DNA of 34,811 nucleotides from a virus. Both the position numbers and the translations under genes were made by a program. Of the stretch, positions 15,573-25,223 are shown piece after piece. Position 1 is the stretch's first letter; every line of letters starts with the position of its first letter. The stretch spans positions 1 through 34,811 of the IMG/VR virus record IMGVR_UViG_3300044825_000326; one strand, 5' to 3'. The notes beneath the pieces are model-generated. The model was not told where the DNA came from and ran no database searches. It worked only from the letters and a program-made list of their open reading frames with translations.

Positions 15573-18500
15573 TCACATTTCGCTATCTAGGTATCTGTCG
15601 AATATCATATCTCTTGATAGATATCTTTCGTATATATCAGCAAACTCTACGTCTCCGCCTTTTAGTTGGCTGACATAGAAATCAAACATCAGTCTCAGGT
15701 CCGCATTTGCCTTGGCATCTAGACTCTTGACCGAGCGAGCCTGCAACTTTCTAGCAAACTCATCTCTTATTTTAAGGTATAGCGCAACTGATTTCCAGGT
15801 TGGGTCATCAGCATTGTCACCCATAAAGGTTGGGTTAGATACAATCTTGCGTAGACCTACGATTGTCTTGGCTGTTCTAAGGCCATCAACATCCTTGTAG
15901 TCTTCAAACCAAGCCGAAGGAACATTGGTTGATTCTCCAGTTACTGGGTCAATCTCAGTAGCTAGAGCATCGATAACCGCTGCTTTCATGTTCTTCAAAT
16001 CTTCAGCACCATTCTGCTCGAAAGATGTTAGGCCACGCTTCTGTAGTTCTAAGTCTAACAAAGCCATAGCCTTGCGGTACTTAGCCCATCCTTCACGAGC
16101 CTGGTTCTGACGAGCTGCCTCAACAGGTGTCTGCTTGCCACGGAACTTTTCAGGTGTGCCAGGGGAGATTGATGTCTCTGACTGCCACCAGTAAGCTGTA
16201 GGGTTGTACTTAGCAGCATTGCTGCCACGGGTAATCAAACCAATCAGAGTCTGGTCATCGCCTGCCACATCGGCAATCAAGCCCTTGTAGCGCTTAGCAT
16301 TCTGTACATCATCCATTGTAGCACGTGAACCTGTAGGGTTCTTGGACAATGTAGTAGCAAATGAGAAGTACTCAGGGAAATCATCTAGGAACTTAGCGTC
16401 AGCTTGTAGGCCATACTGCTGTGAGTATTGACGCCACTTGTCCATATAGAAGCGGTAAGGGCTGTCAAACTGCGGAGCAAATGGTAGAAGCAAGGATGCA
16501 GCTGTACGCATATTGTAGTACGCGTTTACCTTCTTGACAATCTCTGCCTCAGATAGGTATGGGCGCATCTCTTCTCTAGCCTTCTGCTGTTCAGTTAGCC
16601 AGATAAGCTGGAACATCTTAGCATAGTCAGAGCTATTCTGACCTTCTAACTTCTCCCATTGGCGACGAATCCACGTAGGAGCAAACTGCTTGATAGAAGC
16701 ATCTGGTCCATATGGGAAAGCAAAGCCAATAACTTCTGATAGTTCTGGCTTCAACTTCATTAGGTTAGCCACAGGGATAGCACGAAGAGGGCCTAGGTTA
16801 ACACCGAATGGGTTACCTTGGAAGGCTACATCTAGGCTTCGCTTGCTAATACCAACCTGGTCAAGGGATGATAATCCCTCTCCGATAATTGGAAGCTTCT
16901 TAAATACTGTAGGAACCTGTAGCCACATTGTATCATCAGCATTATATGACTGATTAGGTGGTACTGGTTCGCCATTCTCATCAGTTACTAGGCCCATACG
17001 GTTAGGTGCGTTCCAGATTAACTGTGCACGGTAGATAATTTGTGGGTTATTAGCACCGATTCTGAACCATGTCTTGAGAGCATTCTCTTGTGCAGAGAAG
17101 AATGGCATGATAAAGCGTAGCACGTGAGCTGCATTGGTGCGGCGCTCTACGTTATACAGGGTAGACTTTACACCCTTTAGAGCGTCAGCACGGGCTGCCT
17201 TCTCTAATGCAAACTGAATACCTTCGAACTCTTCACGGCTAAGTGTCTTGCCACGTAGCTGTTCGATTGTACCTAGACGCTCAGTTATGCTCTTGCGGTA
17301 CAAATCAATGAACAATGGGTGACGTGCCCATGCATCTTCAGGCATTGTGGCTAGCCACTTGAATGACTGGTTGATAATGTTACGTGCAATACCTACGCTC
17401 TTGAGGTTTAGGTTCTCATCTAGTAGGTGTCCATGTACGATAGGTAGCTTATCTGGGTCCTTAACTGCAGCACGCAAGAAACCTTCAGTTATCTTTGCGC
17501 CCGTTCCAGTAGGTCCACCAAACAATAGCTCTTCACGAATACCATATCCATCTGGAATATAGTTATCAACGAAGCCTTTAACTGTATTGACATATTCGAT
17601 AGCATCTGTACGGGCTAGGTTCAAGCGGCTTCTCAAGCCAGCTTCACCTTCTAGCCACTTGCCTACATCCTCTACTCGTTCTCCGGCAATAAGCCTACGA
17701 ACTACAGCAGAGTTCATAAAGTCTTCATTGATAGCCTTAGTCCAGGCCTGATAATACTGTGGGTCTTCAGGACGTACAGCACCACGGCTCTTTGACATAA
17801 TGCGTGGGCCATATAGAGCTGAGTAATCCTGTAGCAATGAGCGGAATGATGTATCAGATGATGACAACTCACGGAACAATTCACCGTTAGGGCTACCGAA
17901 TGAGTCATTAACTGTGTACTTTACACCGTCCGCACCATTGATTACGCTTGCAATATCAAAGGTTCCTTCGCCTTGCTTAATCTTCTTGGAAGGAATAGCA
18001 GCCTTTTCTAGCTCTGATAGGTAGCGATTCTGGCCATCATATACTGCCATCTTGGTCTTTAGCTCTTGGGTTAGAGCTACAATCTTGCCAGTAATGTCAG
18101 CATTCTCTGGGTCCATAGCTAACTGACCATCAAGTTTCTTTAGTGCTGCCTCACGTACTGATATTTCTTTACCTAAATCGCGTAGATTTCTACGTACAGT
18201 ATTTACATCTGGTCTATCAACCATCTTAAATCTATCAACAAGACGTGACTTAGATGCATAATCAGCTACGTTGTTCATCAAGTTACGGCTACCAGGGCCT
18301 AGATGACGTAGAGAAGCCATGGCTCCTACGGTTGCCCAGATACGTAGCTGTGAATCAACTGCGTTACGGATAGGATAGCCTAGGCGGAGAAGTACCGAGG
18401 CTTTCCATAGGTCAGAAACAGACTCTTGAATGTCAGTTGCACGGCCAGCAAGGGCCTTGATTACACTCTGATTAGCACCGATAACTCTATCGATAGCATC

Positions 18501-20117
18501 AAAGTCTGCAATAGGTAGGAAGTTAGCTGTCTGAGACTCAAGAAGTGGTACTCGAATCATACGATTCTCGACGGCATCCCATAGGAAGCCCTCTTCTCTA
18601 ATCTCACGCATCTTACCAGAGCGTGCAGCAACGTGGAAATTAAATAAATTCTCAGCAGTTTCTAAGTCAACTCCATGCTTAGCTGCTACTCTACGGTATC
18701 CAACGTTCTCTAGCTCGTTAACAACTAGGCCACGTGCCTCAGGAGAGGCTGCTGCAGCGTAACGTGTAACGTATTGTGCGCCTTCATTGTCGCTCATCAA
18801 GCCTTTGGAGCGTAGACGCTCAACAGTTGCTGTGATTTCACGGATAGATTCACCATCATTGAGGTTAACCATACCGCTAGGACGCTCACGTTGTGTCCAT
18901 TGTACCACAGAATAAAGCTTATGATAAGGAGTTGGTTGGTACATTGTTACATTTGGTGTACCAACTTCACGATTATAGTATGGAACTGTACGTGCTGTAG
19001 CCTTAAACCGTCCTGTTGCAGCTTCTCCACGTCCAATACCACGTGTTGCAGGGGCTTCTTCAGCAATACGCTGTAATTGCCCGAAATATCTGTCATGTTC
19101 AGCCCAAGCTGCGATATAGTCCCTATCAGCCTGGATTTCATCAGGTGTACGCATCAAGAAGCTGAGCATTCCCTCTTGCTGCTCTCCAAGCATTCTCTCT
19201 TCTTCACGAAGTAGAATCTTTAGGGAGGAACGGTCAAGCTCTCCATTAGCAATGCGTAGTGGTTCAGCCAAATCTGGGCGACGTAGTTCTTCTAGACGCT
19301 TGATTCCTGAATCATCACCGAGGATTGCTAGCATTGTATCTAGCGCTTCCTCTTTTGTCCTGGTTTGTCCTAGTAAGTACGCAACATCTGTCTCATTGTT
19401 TGTTGCTCGTACCCATGGATGGGCCGCTGCCCACATAGAATCATTAGCTGCAAAGTCTTCAGCTAGCTTAGTGTAGTCATTAATCACATCACCAGCACGA
19501 GCTGCTCTGATTCCTTGGATAGCTTCCCAAGCATCGTCGACTGAGCGAATAACCTTAACTGATTTAGCAATACCCAATGTTGGGTCTAGCGCAAACTGCG
19601 CAATTGTATCTATTGAGCCGGATACGGCACGGCCAAATACACTTCTAGAGAAAGCTTCTTTGCGTTGCTTCTCATCATAGATGTTAAAATCACTGTCTAG
19701 AAAATCTGGTGTAATCTGGTCAGGTAATAGTTTGGCTGGACGTAGCAAAGCTGATGCAGCAGACTGACCAATTGAAATTTCATTACGAGCGCCCCAGGCT
19801 TTTCTTAAACCATTAGCACTAATGTCACCCTGTCCGGAAAATAGGAACGCTGCGCTTAGTGGCTCACGAAGAAGATTCTGTGCAGTCTTATCAACAGCAG
19901 CAATTACACCACCAAGAGGACGTGCAACATTCTTGCCGAAATCTACACCAGCTTGACGCAGGGTATTATAGAATCCATTGAATTCTTCTCTATCATTGAA
20001 TGGAGCTGTAGCTACATCCCATACAAACTTAGCTGGAGACACGACAGCAAGGCCGACATCGCCAACCCAGTCTGCTGTACCTTTAGCTAGTTTACCTAGA
20101 CGATTCCAAAGTTCCAC
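15573..20117 (-). CDS. Very large phage protein, probably virion-internal or ejected (1514 aa)
   Basis: Starts at GTG in a TAGTG overlap with the upstream gene. Of 1514 residues, residues 1-110 contain amphipathic helices (LAKGTADWVGDVGLAVVSPAKF). Around residue 560 there is a WKASVLLRLGYPIRNAVDS patch followed by mildly hydrophobic helices, and near 1050 an HVLRFIMPFFSAQENALKTWF segment. No Walker, metal-binding or lysozyme motif is visible. Its size, its place between portal and scaffold, and the company of three helical proteins resemble the ejection or internal core proteins of short-tailed phages. I cannot rule out a polyvalent effector. Expression as a single protein is supported by the unbroken frame. 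Confidence 0.65.
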   Translation of the reverse strand: MELWNRLGKLAKGTADWVGDVGLAVVSPAKFVWDVATAPFNDREEFNGFYNTLRQAGVDFGKNVARPLGGVIAAVDKTAQNLLREPLSAAFLFSGQGDISANGLRKAWGARNEISIGQSAASALLRPAKLLPDQITPDFLDSDFNIYDEKQRKEAFSRSVFGRAVSGSIDTIAQFALDPTLGIAKSVKVIRSVDDAWEAIQGIRAARAGDVINDYTKLAEDFAANDSMWAAAHPWVRATNNETDVAYLLGQTRTKEEALDTMLAILGDDSGIKRLEELRRPDLAEPLRIANGELDRSSLKILLREEERMLGEQQEGMLSFLMRTPDEIQADRDYIAAWAEHDRYFGQLQRIAEEAPATRGIGRGEAATGRFKATARTVPYYNREVGTPNVTMYQPTPYHKLYSVVQWTQRERPSGMVNLNDGESIREITATVERLRSKGLMSDNEGAQYVTRYAAAASPEARGLVVNELENVGYRRVAAKHGVDLETAENLFNFHVAARSGKMREIREEGFLWDAVENRMIRVPLLESQTANFLPIADFDAIDRVIGANQSVIKALAGRATDIQESVSDLWKASVLLRLGYPIRNAVDSQLRIWATVGAMASLRHLGPGSRNLMNNVADYASKSRLVDRFKMVDRPDVNTVRRNLRDLGKEISVREAALKKLDGQLAMDPENADITGKIVALTQELKTKMAVYDGQNRYLSELEKAAIPSKKIKQGEGTFDIASVINGADGVKYTVNDSFGSPNGELFRELSSSDTSFRSLLQDYSALYGPRIMSKSRGAVRPEDPQYYQAWTKAINEDFMNSAVVRRLIAGERVEDVGKWLEGEAGLRSRLNLARTDAIEYVNTVKGFVDNYIPDGYGIREELLFGGPTGTGAKITEGFLRAAVKDPDKLPIVHGHLLDENLNLKSVGIARNIINQSFKWLATMPEDAWARHPLFIDLYRKSITERLGTIEQLRGKTLSREEFEGIQFALEKAARADALKGVKSTLYNVERRTNAAHVLRFIMPFFSAQENALKTWFRIGANNPQIIYRAQLIWNAPNRMGLVTDENGEPVPPNQSYNADDTMWLQVPTVFKKLPIIGEGLSSLDQVGISKRSLDVAFQGNPFGVNLGPLRAIPVANLMKLKPELSEVIGFAFPYGPDASIKQFAPTWIRRQWEKLEGQNSSDYAKMFQLIWLTEQQKAREEMRPYLSEAEIVKKVNAYYNMRTAASLLLPFAPQFDSPYRFYMDKWRQYSQQYGLQADAKFLDDFPEYFSFATTLSKNPTGSRATMDDVQNAKRYKGLIADVAGDDQTLIGLITRGSNAAKYNPTAYWWQSETSISPGTPEKFRGKQTPVEAARQNQAREGWAKYRKAMALLDLELQKRGLTSFEQNGAEDLKNMKAAVIDALATEIDPVTGESTNVPSAWFEDYKDVDGLRTAKTIVGLRKIVSNPTFMGDNADDPTWKSVALYLKIRDEFARKLQARSVKSLDAKANADLRLMFDFYVSQLKGGDVEFADIYERYLSRDMIFDRYLDSEM

Positions 20118-20626
20118 TAGATAGCCCTCATTAATGTGTTGATAATCTGACGTGTGTCTTCAGATGTATCGTCACGTCCTGCAATGTATGCAAGGATTGG
20201 ATAGTAGGCATCCATGTTCTGCTTAAACTTCTGGTCACCCATTCCACCGCCAGGAAGGGTTAGTGCTTCTGGTCCTGGTGTCATCATGCCAACAGGATTA
20301 GCTAATGAACCAGTTGTAATATCTTCACCTGCACGCATAGTGGCGTCAGTAATTGTAGGCATTGGCCCAAGCTCTGATGCAGGAATACGCATAGGACGAG
20401 CGCCGCCTGCTGCGGCAGGTGCTGTGCTCTTTACACCAGGAGCACCAGCTTGTTGCTGCTGTAGTGCCTGAGTAGCGCCGTATTGTCCACCACCGGTTTG
20501 ACGTAGTTGCATGGCTTTACGAGCTTTGTCGCCAGCTTGTCCATTACCGCCTGTAGCTGAAACACGGTTAGGATTATTCTGTGGCGCAGTAGGGCGCATT
20601 CCGCCTCTATTCTCTTGTACTGCCAT
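20117..20626 (-). CDS. Gln/Gly-rich hypothetical structural protein (169 aa)
   Basis: Start ATG is preceded by a perfect AGGAGG. The N-terminal 80 residues are low complexity, with Gln, Gly, Ala and Pro (for example TQALQQQQAGAPG), and appear disordered. The C-terminal 60 residues are more ordered: FKQNMDAYYPILAYIAGRDDTSEDT then a helix. The Gly/Gln-rich N-terminus plus compact C-terminus fits a protein that threads or bridges others during head assembly. No family recognised. Confidence 0.6.
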   Translation of the reverse strand: MAVQENRGGMRPTAPQNNPNRVSATGGNGQAGDKARKAMQLRQTGGGQYGATQALQQQQAGAPGVKSTAPAAAGGARPMRIPASELGPMPTITDATMRAGEDITTGSLANPVGMMTPGPEALTLPGGGMGDQKFKQNMDAYYPILAYIAGRDDTSEDTRQIINTLMRAI

Positions 20627-20628
20627 TA

Positions 20629-20856
20629 CTATTCCTCCTCAGGAACATAAGAATATTCTTCTGCTGATAGTAGCATTCCCTTGGCCAACCAAGGATTCAT
20701 ATTCTCACTTACGTCTGTCATTAAGTATCGCGTACCGTTGTAGTCGCTCCACTCACTTACTAGTACCCAGCCTGTGCAAATCTGACTATCCGAATCTTCT
20801 AGCTCTTCAGCTAGGATTCTCATAGCTTTATCGATTGCCTCTGAGAACTTACTCAC
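20629..20856 (-). CDS. Small acidic hypothetical protein (75 aa)
   Basis: The GTG at 20856 overlaps the stop of the proteasome-like gene (GTGA), with a GAGGAA ribosome site. Residues 25-62 (ICTGWVLVSEWSDYNGTRYLM, then MNPWLAKGMLLSAEEY) resemble a family of short proteins common near head genes of actinophages (recollection only). It ends with a PEEE tail. There are no metal ligands or membrane segments. Probably cytoplasmic; role in head assembly is a guess from place. Confidence 0.65.
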   Translation of the reverse strand: MSKFSEAIDKAMRILAEELEDSDSQICTGWVLVSEWSDYNGTRYLMTDVSENMNPWLAKGMLLSAEEYSYVPEEE

Positions 20857-21389
20857 TTGTATTGTTCCTCGACATAAAATGGAGGAGATGTATAAGCGCT
20901 AAGCTTAGAAGCTATCTCCATAGCCATCATTGGTTCTGCGCCAGCATAGAGAGCGCCAAGGGCATACGGCCCGCCCGAACCTATCGAGTAGAGATTATCG
21001 TCACTCTTAATGACAGTAAGCTCTTCATCAATATCAAATGTTTGTCCTCCAACCACCATAAGGAATTGGAAGCGCATTGAATCTTTTTTCTCACCATCAA
21101 AGTTATAACCATTGTCAATCAGGCATTTACGCAGTGATGGCATTGCCTTAGTCACCATATAGTGATAAGGGTCTTTTTTGTCTTTAGCACTAAACACAGG
21201 TGGCACCCAGATATTCTGAGCCACATCACATGGAGCAACTTCTCCAGCCCCTGCAATGATTAATGCACCGCGCTTAGAAATCTTACGCATACGAGGGTGA
21301 GAATAAATTCTACCATCGTCACCAGTAACTCGGCTATCAGCTAAGAGGACGCTCTTGTCGTCGTACTCAATACCAATAATTGTTGTCAT
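20853..21389 (-). CDS. Proteasome beta/HslV-like Ntn hydrolase, probable prohead protease
   Basis: The 178 residues look like a 20S proteasome beta or HslV subunit without a propeptide. Met removal would expose Thr2 (MTTIIGIEYDD). Counting that as Thr1, Asp18 and Arg20 of VLLADSRVT fall at the family's Asp17 and Arg19, and Lys36 of RMRKI matches the Lys33 region with a two-residue insertion. GAG (47-49) and the YSIGSGG turn (134-140) follow, then ALGALYAGAEPMMAMEIA. Family members form rings and cut peptides with an N-terminal Thr. Lying between portal and scaffold, it is well placed for prohead protease. AGGAGGGGACG precedes the ATG. Fold fairly sure; capsid role is inference. Confidence 0.8.
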   Translation of the reverse strand: MTTIIGIEYDDKSVLLADSRVTGDDGRIYSHPRMRKISKRGALIIAGAGEVAPCDVAQNIWVPPVFSAKDKKDPYHYMVTKAMPSLRKCLIDNGYNFDGEKKDSMRFQFLMVVGGQTFDIDEELTVIKSDDNLYSIGSGGPYALGALYAGAEPMMAMEIASKLSAYTSPPFYVEEQYK

Positions 21390-21403
21390 CGTCCCCTCCT
21401 GTG

Positions 21404-23128
21404 TTATCTAAGTCCGGCTAGTAAACTCATTATGTCTGGAACTCCACCGGCTTCTGGCCCTGGAGTAAGAGCGCCTCCTACTGGAACGCCAGCGGGAGCA
21501 GGGGACGGTTGCTCAACCATAGAGGGTGCCCCAGCAGGAGGAACTTGTTCTGCCGGTGCGAAGATGTCTTCAATAGCATCTTCGATTGCTCTGCCCTTTT
21601 GACGTGCTTTGATTACCTGAGCAATCTTAGCTACAATCTGGCTAGCATCTCCACCTTGAGCAGCAATTTGTGGAATAGCTTGAGTGTATTGTTGTAGCGA
21701 CGCAAGCAAAGCTTGGCGCATATTTTCAATCTCAATCTTCTCTACTTCTTGGCTAACGTTAACTGTGAATGGTAGTTCACGCATTGCCATGTCTTTAGAG
21801 ATTAGTCCACCACCAAGGGCTTGTAGCATAAAGATAAGACCCTGTGCTGGGTTTAATCCTGCTAGCATACCATAACGCACATCTGCGCTAAAGTCGCCCT
21901 TAATATCTTTCAACGGGCTATAAGTAATTTCATATGGAGCACCAGAGTCAACACCACGAATGGTCTTCTCTGTTGGGAAAATCTTCTGGTCAATCTCAAA
22001 GCAAATCGAGATTACATCACGGAGGGCGCTAGCAAAGACAGCTTGTGCAGATTTGACCTGAGTGTCGAAGGCACCCATGAGAGCCTGAACGCCCTGGCCC
22101 GTGACAATCGATGCGTCAATGTTGCCCGTACGTCCTTCAGGATAACGAGCACCAACACGCAATTCCTGATTAAGTAATGTTTGCTCTGTGAATGCACCTT
22201 GTGGAATTGTAAGCTCAACGCGACGAACACCTGCAGGCTGGCTGGTACGGATAACCGCATCTCCACCAAGCTGTAGCTCTTGTACATCTTGTGGAAGTAC
22301 GATAGGAGCCTGTACAGATTTCTCTGCTGCTTCCATTGCAAGAAGAGCAAAGCGGTTGCGGAGCAACTGAATACCAAGGATATCATCAAACTGTCCACGT
22401 AGTTCTCCATCGATAGATGGTTTACGTGCAACAATTACCATCATCTTGCCGATTGGATTCTTGGCAACTGATAGTACTAGGTTATCTTTGTCTGGTAAGT
22501 AAACTACTGATTGGTCTTTGTCGTAGTAACGAACCATTTCAATCATGTAGTTCAAGTCTTGCTTGTAGCCTAAGCCACCTAGCAGTTCACGCTCAAACTC
22601 TGGAAACATTGATACAAGTTCTCCGAGAGTCATTTGATAGCGCTTTGCGAATGCTATGCACCGACCGTAGCGGTCAAATTCAGGGTAAGCACCCAGTGGG
22701 TTTTCTAGGCGGATGCGTGGCAGGTTCGCTTCCATGTCCAGTTCAATAATGAACGGCAGGAATCCATAAGTTAAGTACCAGTCCGCCCCTGAATACATTT
22801 GTACGGATAAGTCAGAATGAGCAAAATAATTGCTAGCAATGCGAGTACGCTTGTCAGCGAATGCACGAGCACGGTCGCTCGTTTGATTTGCTGCGGAACA
22901 GTTGACCGCAGGCAGAGGCGCCATAACCTCAGATAGGTCTCGAGCAACAACGTCAATAAAATTCGCAACGACATTTGCGTCTACCCCATCTGGAAAGAAA
23001 TCAGGGTATACGGATGCAATCTCTCCCTTGCGTACGGCAAGGACGTCTTTGTTACGAGCATCCCTGTCCGCGTTGCGATAGCGTAGTGACTCTACGCGTG
23101 CCGCAATCTGTTCGATTGATAGTGCCAT
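21404..23128 (-). CDS. Portal protein
   Basis: A 574-residue protein directly after the terminase. The N-terminal third holds RNADRDARNKDVLAVRKGE and VANFIDVVARDLSEVMAPLP, typical early portal helices. The middle contains SGADWYLTYGFLPFII and the beta wing. The later helical stem begins near LLRNRFALLAMEAAEKSV. The last 60 residues are Pro/Ala/Gly-rich and probably disordered. Length and order (terminase, portal, protease) match a phage portal dodecamer, the DNA entry ring. The start has AGGAAACT six bases before ATG. No MuF fusion or lysozyme domain is present. Confidence 0.85.
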   Translation of the reverse strand: MALSIEQIAARVESLRYRNADRDARNKDVLAVRKGEIASVYPDFFPDGVDANVVANFIDVVARDLSEVMAPLPAVNCSAANQTSDRARAFADKRTRIASNYFAHSDLSVQMYSGADWYLTYGFLPFIIELDMEANLPRIRLENPLGAYPEFDRYGRCIAFAKRYQMTLGELVSMFPEFERELLGGLGYKQDLNYMIEMVRYYDKDQSVVYLPDKDNLVLSVAKNPIGKMMVIVARKPSIDGELRGQFDDILGIQLLRNRFALLAMEAAEKSVQAPIVLPQDVQELQLGGDAVIRTSQPAGVRRVELTIPQGAFTEQTLLNQELRVGARYPEGRTGNIDASIVTGQGVQALMGAFDTQVKSAQAVFASALRDVISICFEIDQKIFPTEKTIRGVDSGAPYEITYSPLKDIKGDFSADVRYGMLAGLNPAQGLIFMLQALGGGLISKDMAMRELPFTVNVSQEVEKIEIENMRQALLASLQQYTQAIPQIAAQGGDASQIVAKIAQVIKARQKGRAIEDAIEDIFAPAEQVPPAGAPSMVEQPSPAPAGVPVGGALTPGPEAGGVPDIMSLLAGLR

Positions 23129-23134
23129 AGTTTC

Positions 23135-25003
23135 CTATCCGTATACTTCAGACCATTGCTCTGCAATAGCCTCATCTAAGTTAATTGCCATGCGACGTTC
23201 TTTTTGAGCTCTTGTAGCCCATCGGTTGTTAGCCCATCTGGTTGATTGACTTGACTGCTGCATCAATTCGCGGATGCGAATGATGGCAAACCATAAAGCC
23301 ATAACACAGTCAGTTGGGTTACGTGTTTCAGGTTTCCAGGTTATTAGCTGTTGAACTAAAGCCTTTAGACCTTCGCTACCCTCATTACTTGGTAGCTCAA
23401 TTATGTTGTTGTCTTGGAATCTTCCATCTCTAAGGCTACCAAAAAGGCTTGCCATAGAAGCCACACCGAAAGAAGTATCCCACTTATTCTTACCAGTGAA
23501 GTGAGAGTTAAGCTGGCAACCGTACATGGACAACCATTGACGCAAGTCGTCATCAAGTGCGTATGCTTTTTGGTGTGCGTTAATTTCAATTCGTAATTCC
23601 TGAGGCTTGTACTTTTGCACCCAGTCCTCAATCAGTGCTCTGATTTTCATTGGAGTTGGGTCTGTCATATTGACAGCATCCAAAATATAAATCATGCTAT
23701 CTGCACGGTTATATGTCGCGACCACCGCTGCCGTGTTCCCCGTCATCGCAGGGTCGAGACCAATAACCGTGTAAGCTCCGTCTAATCTTTGAGGGTGGCC
23801 AGGAGTACCCGGCTTAAGCGGTCCGCGCTTTCGCATACCGTTGACACATCCTGCAACTGCTGCTGGCGCAAAGATAGCGTCTTCGACGACGTCTTCTTGT
23901 TGATAGACCATTGCCCAGACAGAAGGCGCCACTTCGCTTCGTCTAGTGAAGAGAGCTCCCCCGTCCCATTTGGGGTATAGTCCTTGTTCATTTGCTTCGT
24001 CTTTCTCGCCCTCGGGCCTGTCAGTATAAGGCCACAGTGTTTTCCAGTTTGCGGGCTTCTCATCAAATTCTAATACCGCAGGTTGTGCAAAGTAAGTGAA
24101 CGGTGATTTACCACCGGTCCATTGCTGACCGTCCCGAATCATCTTATATAAATCTACCGGAGCAACACGGGTCCCTACGATAAGTAGTTTCCCGTGTCGT
24201 CCTAAGCGTGTGATGACTTCTTTCTGAAGCCACTCAATTTGCTTCTCCCATTCATGGGCGTTTGAGTTCATCACAACATCGTCGAGGATAATCAAATCTG
24301 CACGTGCACCGTAGATTTGGCTACCAAAACCAAGAGCCTGGACGGTAGGGTCTTTTTCGCCTGAGTCACGTCCTGAGCCTAAATAAATCATGTCAGCAGA
24401 CCACGTCGTGGAATCTGCCTTGTATCCACCATTCGGGCCAAAGGCCGTCTGGAGCTTAATCCAGTTCGGGTGGGAAAGTCGGGTCTTGATGGCGCTTAGG
24501 AACTTGCGGGCCATGCCCTGGGTCTTAGAGACTACAATGATGCGTACGTTCGGGTCAACGGCTAGTCTGTAGGTCACGTAGTTAATCGTGATGACGGTGG
24601 ACTTAGCGTGCTCGGGTGGTACGTTAATCAGGACGCGGTTTGCCGCGCCGGGTTCATAAATCATCGATGGGTGTATCCAGCGGGGCTCGCGGCCCTCAAT
24701 CAAGTCGACCCAGTCCTTATGATGGTCAAAGAGCTTGGTATCTAGGAACTGCTCAGAGAACTCCTCAAAGGAGATATCCTTTAGGTTCTTCAAGTCAGAT
24801 TTGACGCCCTTGCCTTCCAGGCGGGCTTTATCGCTGCGCTCTTTGAACTCAGGGTCCTTGAGCACCCATTGGCGGAAGGTAACCTCATTGCGGTTCACAG
24901 AGGCCATAGCCCCGGTAATGGTAGCCCCCTGGCTCAGCTGCTGGAGCACCCGCTCCTTAGCCTCAGCCATAGGTATATCTACCTTGCCTGGTTTGCGTCC
25001 CAT
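23135..25003 (-). CDS. terL: Terminase large subunit with N-terminal HTH
   Basis: A 622-residue protein. Walker A-like NVPPEHAKST (127-136) and Walker B LIILDD (237-242) mark the packaging ATPase, with coupling segment IVGTR near 275-279. The nuclease is marked by GLDPAMTG (415-422), RIEINAH (471-477) and DCVMALWFA near 585, where the acidic residues bind metal. Residues 13-60 carry an extra helix-turn-helix-like segment (RVLQQLSQGATITGAMAS then FRQWVLKDPEF), as in small terminase subunits, and no separate small subunit is seen. It is the first gene of the late operon with AGGAGAAAC before ATG. High confidence for the large subunit; the HTH fusion is moderate. Confidence 0.9.
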   Translation of the reverse strand: MGRKPGKVDIPMAEAKERVLQQLSQGATITGAMASVNRNEVTFRQWVLKDPEFKERSDKARLEGKGVKSDLKNLKDISFEEFSEQFLDTKLFDHHKDWVDLIEGREPRWIHPSMIYEPGAANRVLINVPPEHAKSTVITINYVTYRLAVDPNVRIIVVSKTQGMARKFLSAIKTRLSHPNWIKLQTAFGPNGGYKADSTTWSADMIYLGSGRDSGEKDPTVQALGFGSQIYGARADLIILDDVVMNSNAHEWEKQIEWLQKEVITRLGRHGKLLIVGTRVAPVDLYKMIRDGQQWTGGKSPFTYFAQPAVLEFDEKPANWKTLWPYTDRPEGEKDEANEQGLYPKWDGGALFTRRSEVAPSVWAMVYQQEDVVEDAIFAPAAVAGCVNGMRKRGPLKPGTPGHPQRLDGAYTVIGLDPAMTGNTAAVVATYNRADSMIYILDAVNMTDPTPMKIRALIEDWVQKYKPQELRIEINAHQKAYALDDDLRQWLSMYGCQLNSHFTGKNKWDTSFGVASMASLFGSLRDGRFQDNNIIELPSNEGSEGLKALVQQLITWKPETRNPTDCVMALWFAIIRIRELMQQSSQSTRWANNRWATRAQKERRMAINLDEAIAEQWSEVYG

Positions 25004-25100
25004 GTTTCTCCTAAGTCAGTGAGCAGTTTGCAAACGCCTTGCTCAGGGCGGAGCCCGGGCCAAGCCGGTGCTCTAGTATCGGTAAAATCACAGTAATAAC

Positions 25101-25118
25101 GCCCGTCAGATAACGGGC
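25101..25118. repeat. GCCCGT/ACGGGC hairpin
   Basis: A six-base-pair perfect stem with loop CAGATA, about 100 bases upstream of the terminase start. No U-run follows on either strand. It could be a protein-binding operator for the late operon or a leader-RNA hairpin; nothing distinguishes these. Confidence 0.5.
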
Positions 25119-25129
25119 AGTATATCCCC

Positions 25130-25220
25130 ATATGTAATATAAATTATTATATATATTATATAAGCGAGCGAGCCGAAGAGCGAAGCTCGCTCTATATATG
25201 GAATTATTATTACATATATA
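25130..25220. repeat. Long imperfect AT-rich palindrome with GC-rich tip
   Basis: Left arm TATGTAATATAAATTATTAT and right arm AATTATTATTACATATA are imperfect inverted copies. The inner arms end in AGCGAGC (25163-25169) and GCTCGCT (25185-25191), with a 15-base loop. The AT-rich outer part would melt easily; the inner part would extrude as a cruciform. Origin unwinding element, transcription barrier or operator are possible. Confidence 0.7.
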
Positions 25221-25223
25221 GAT

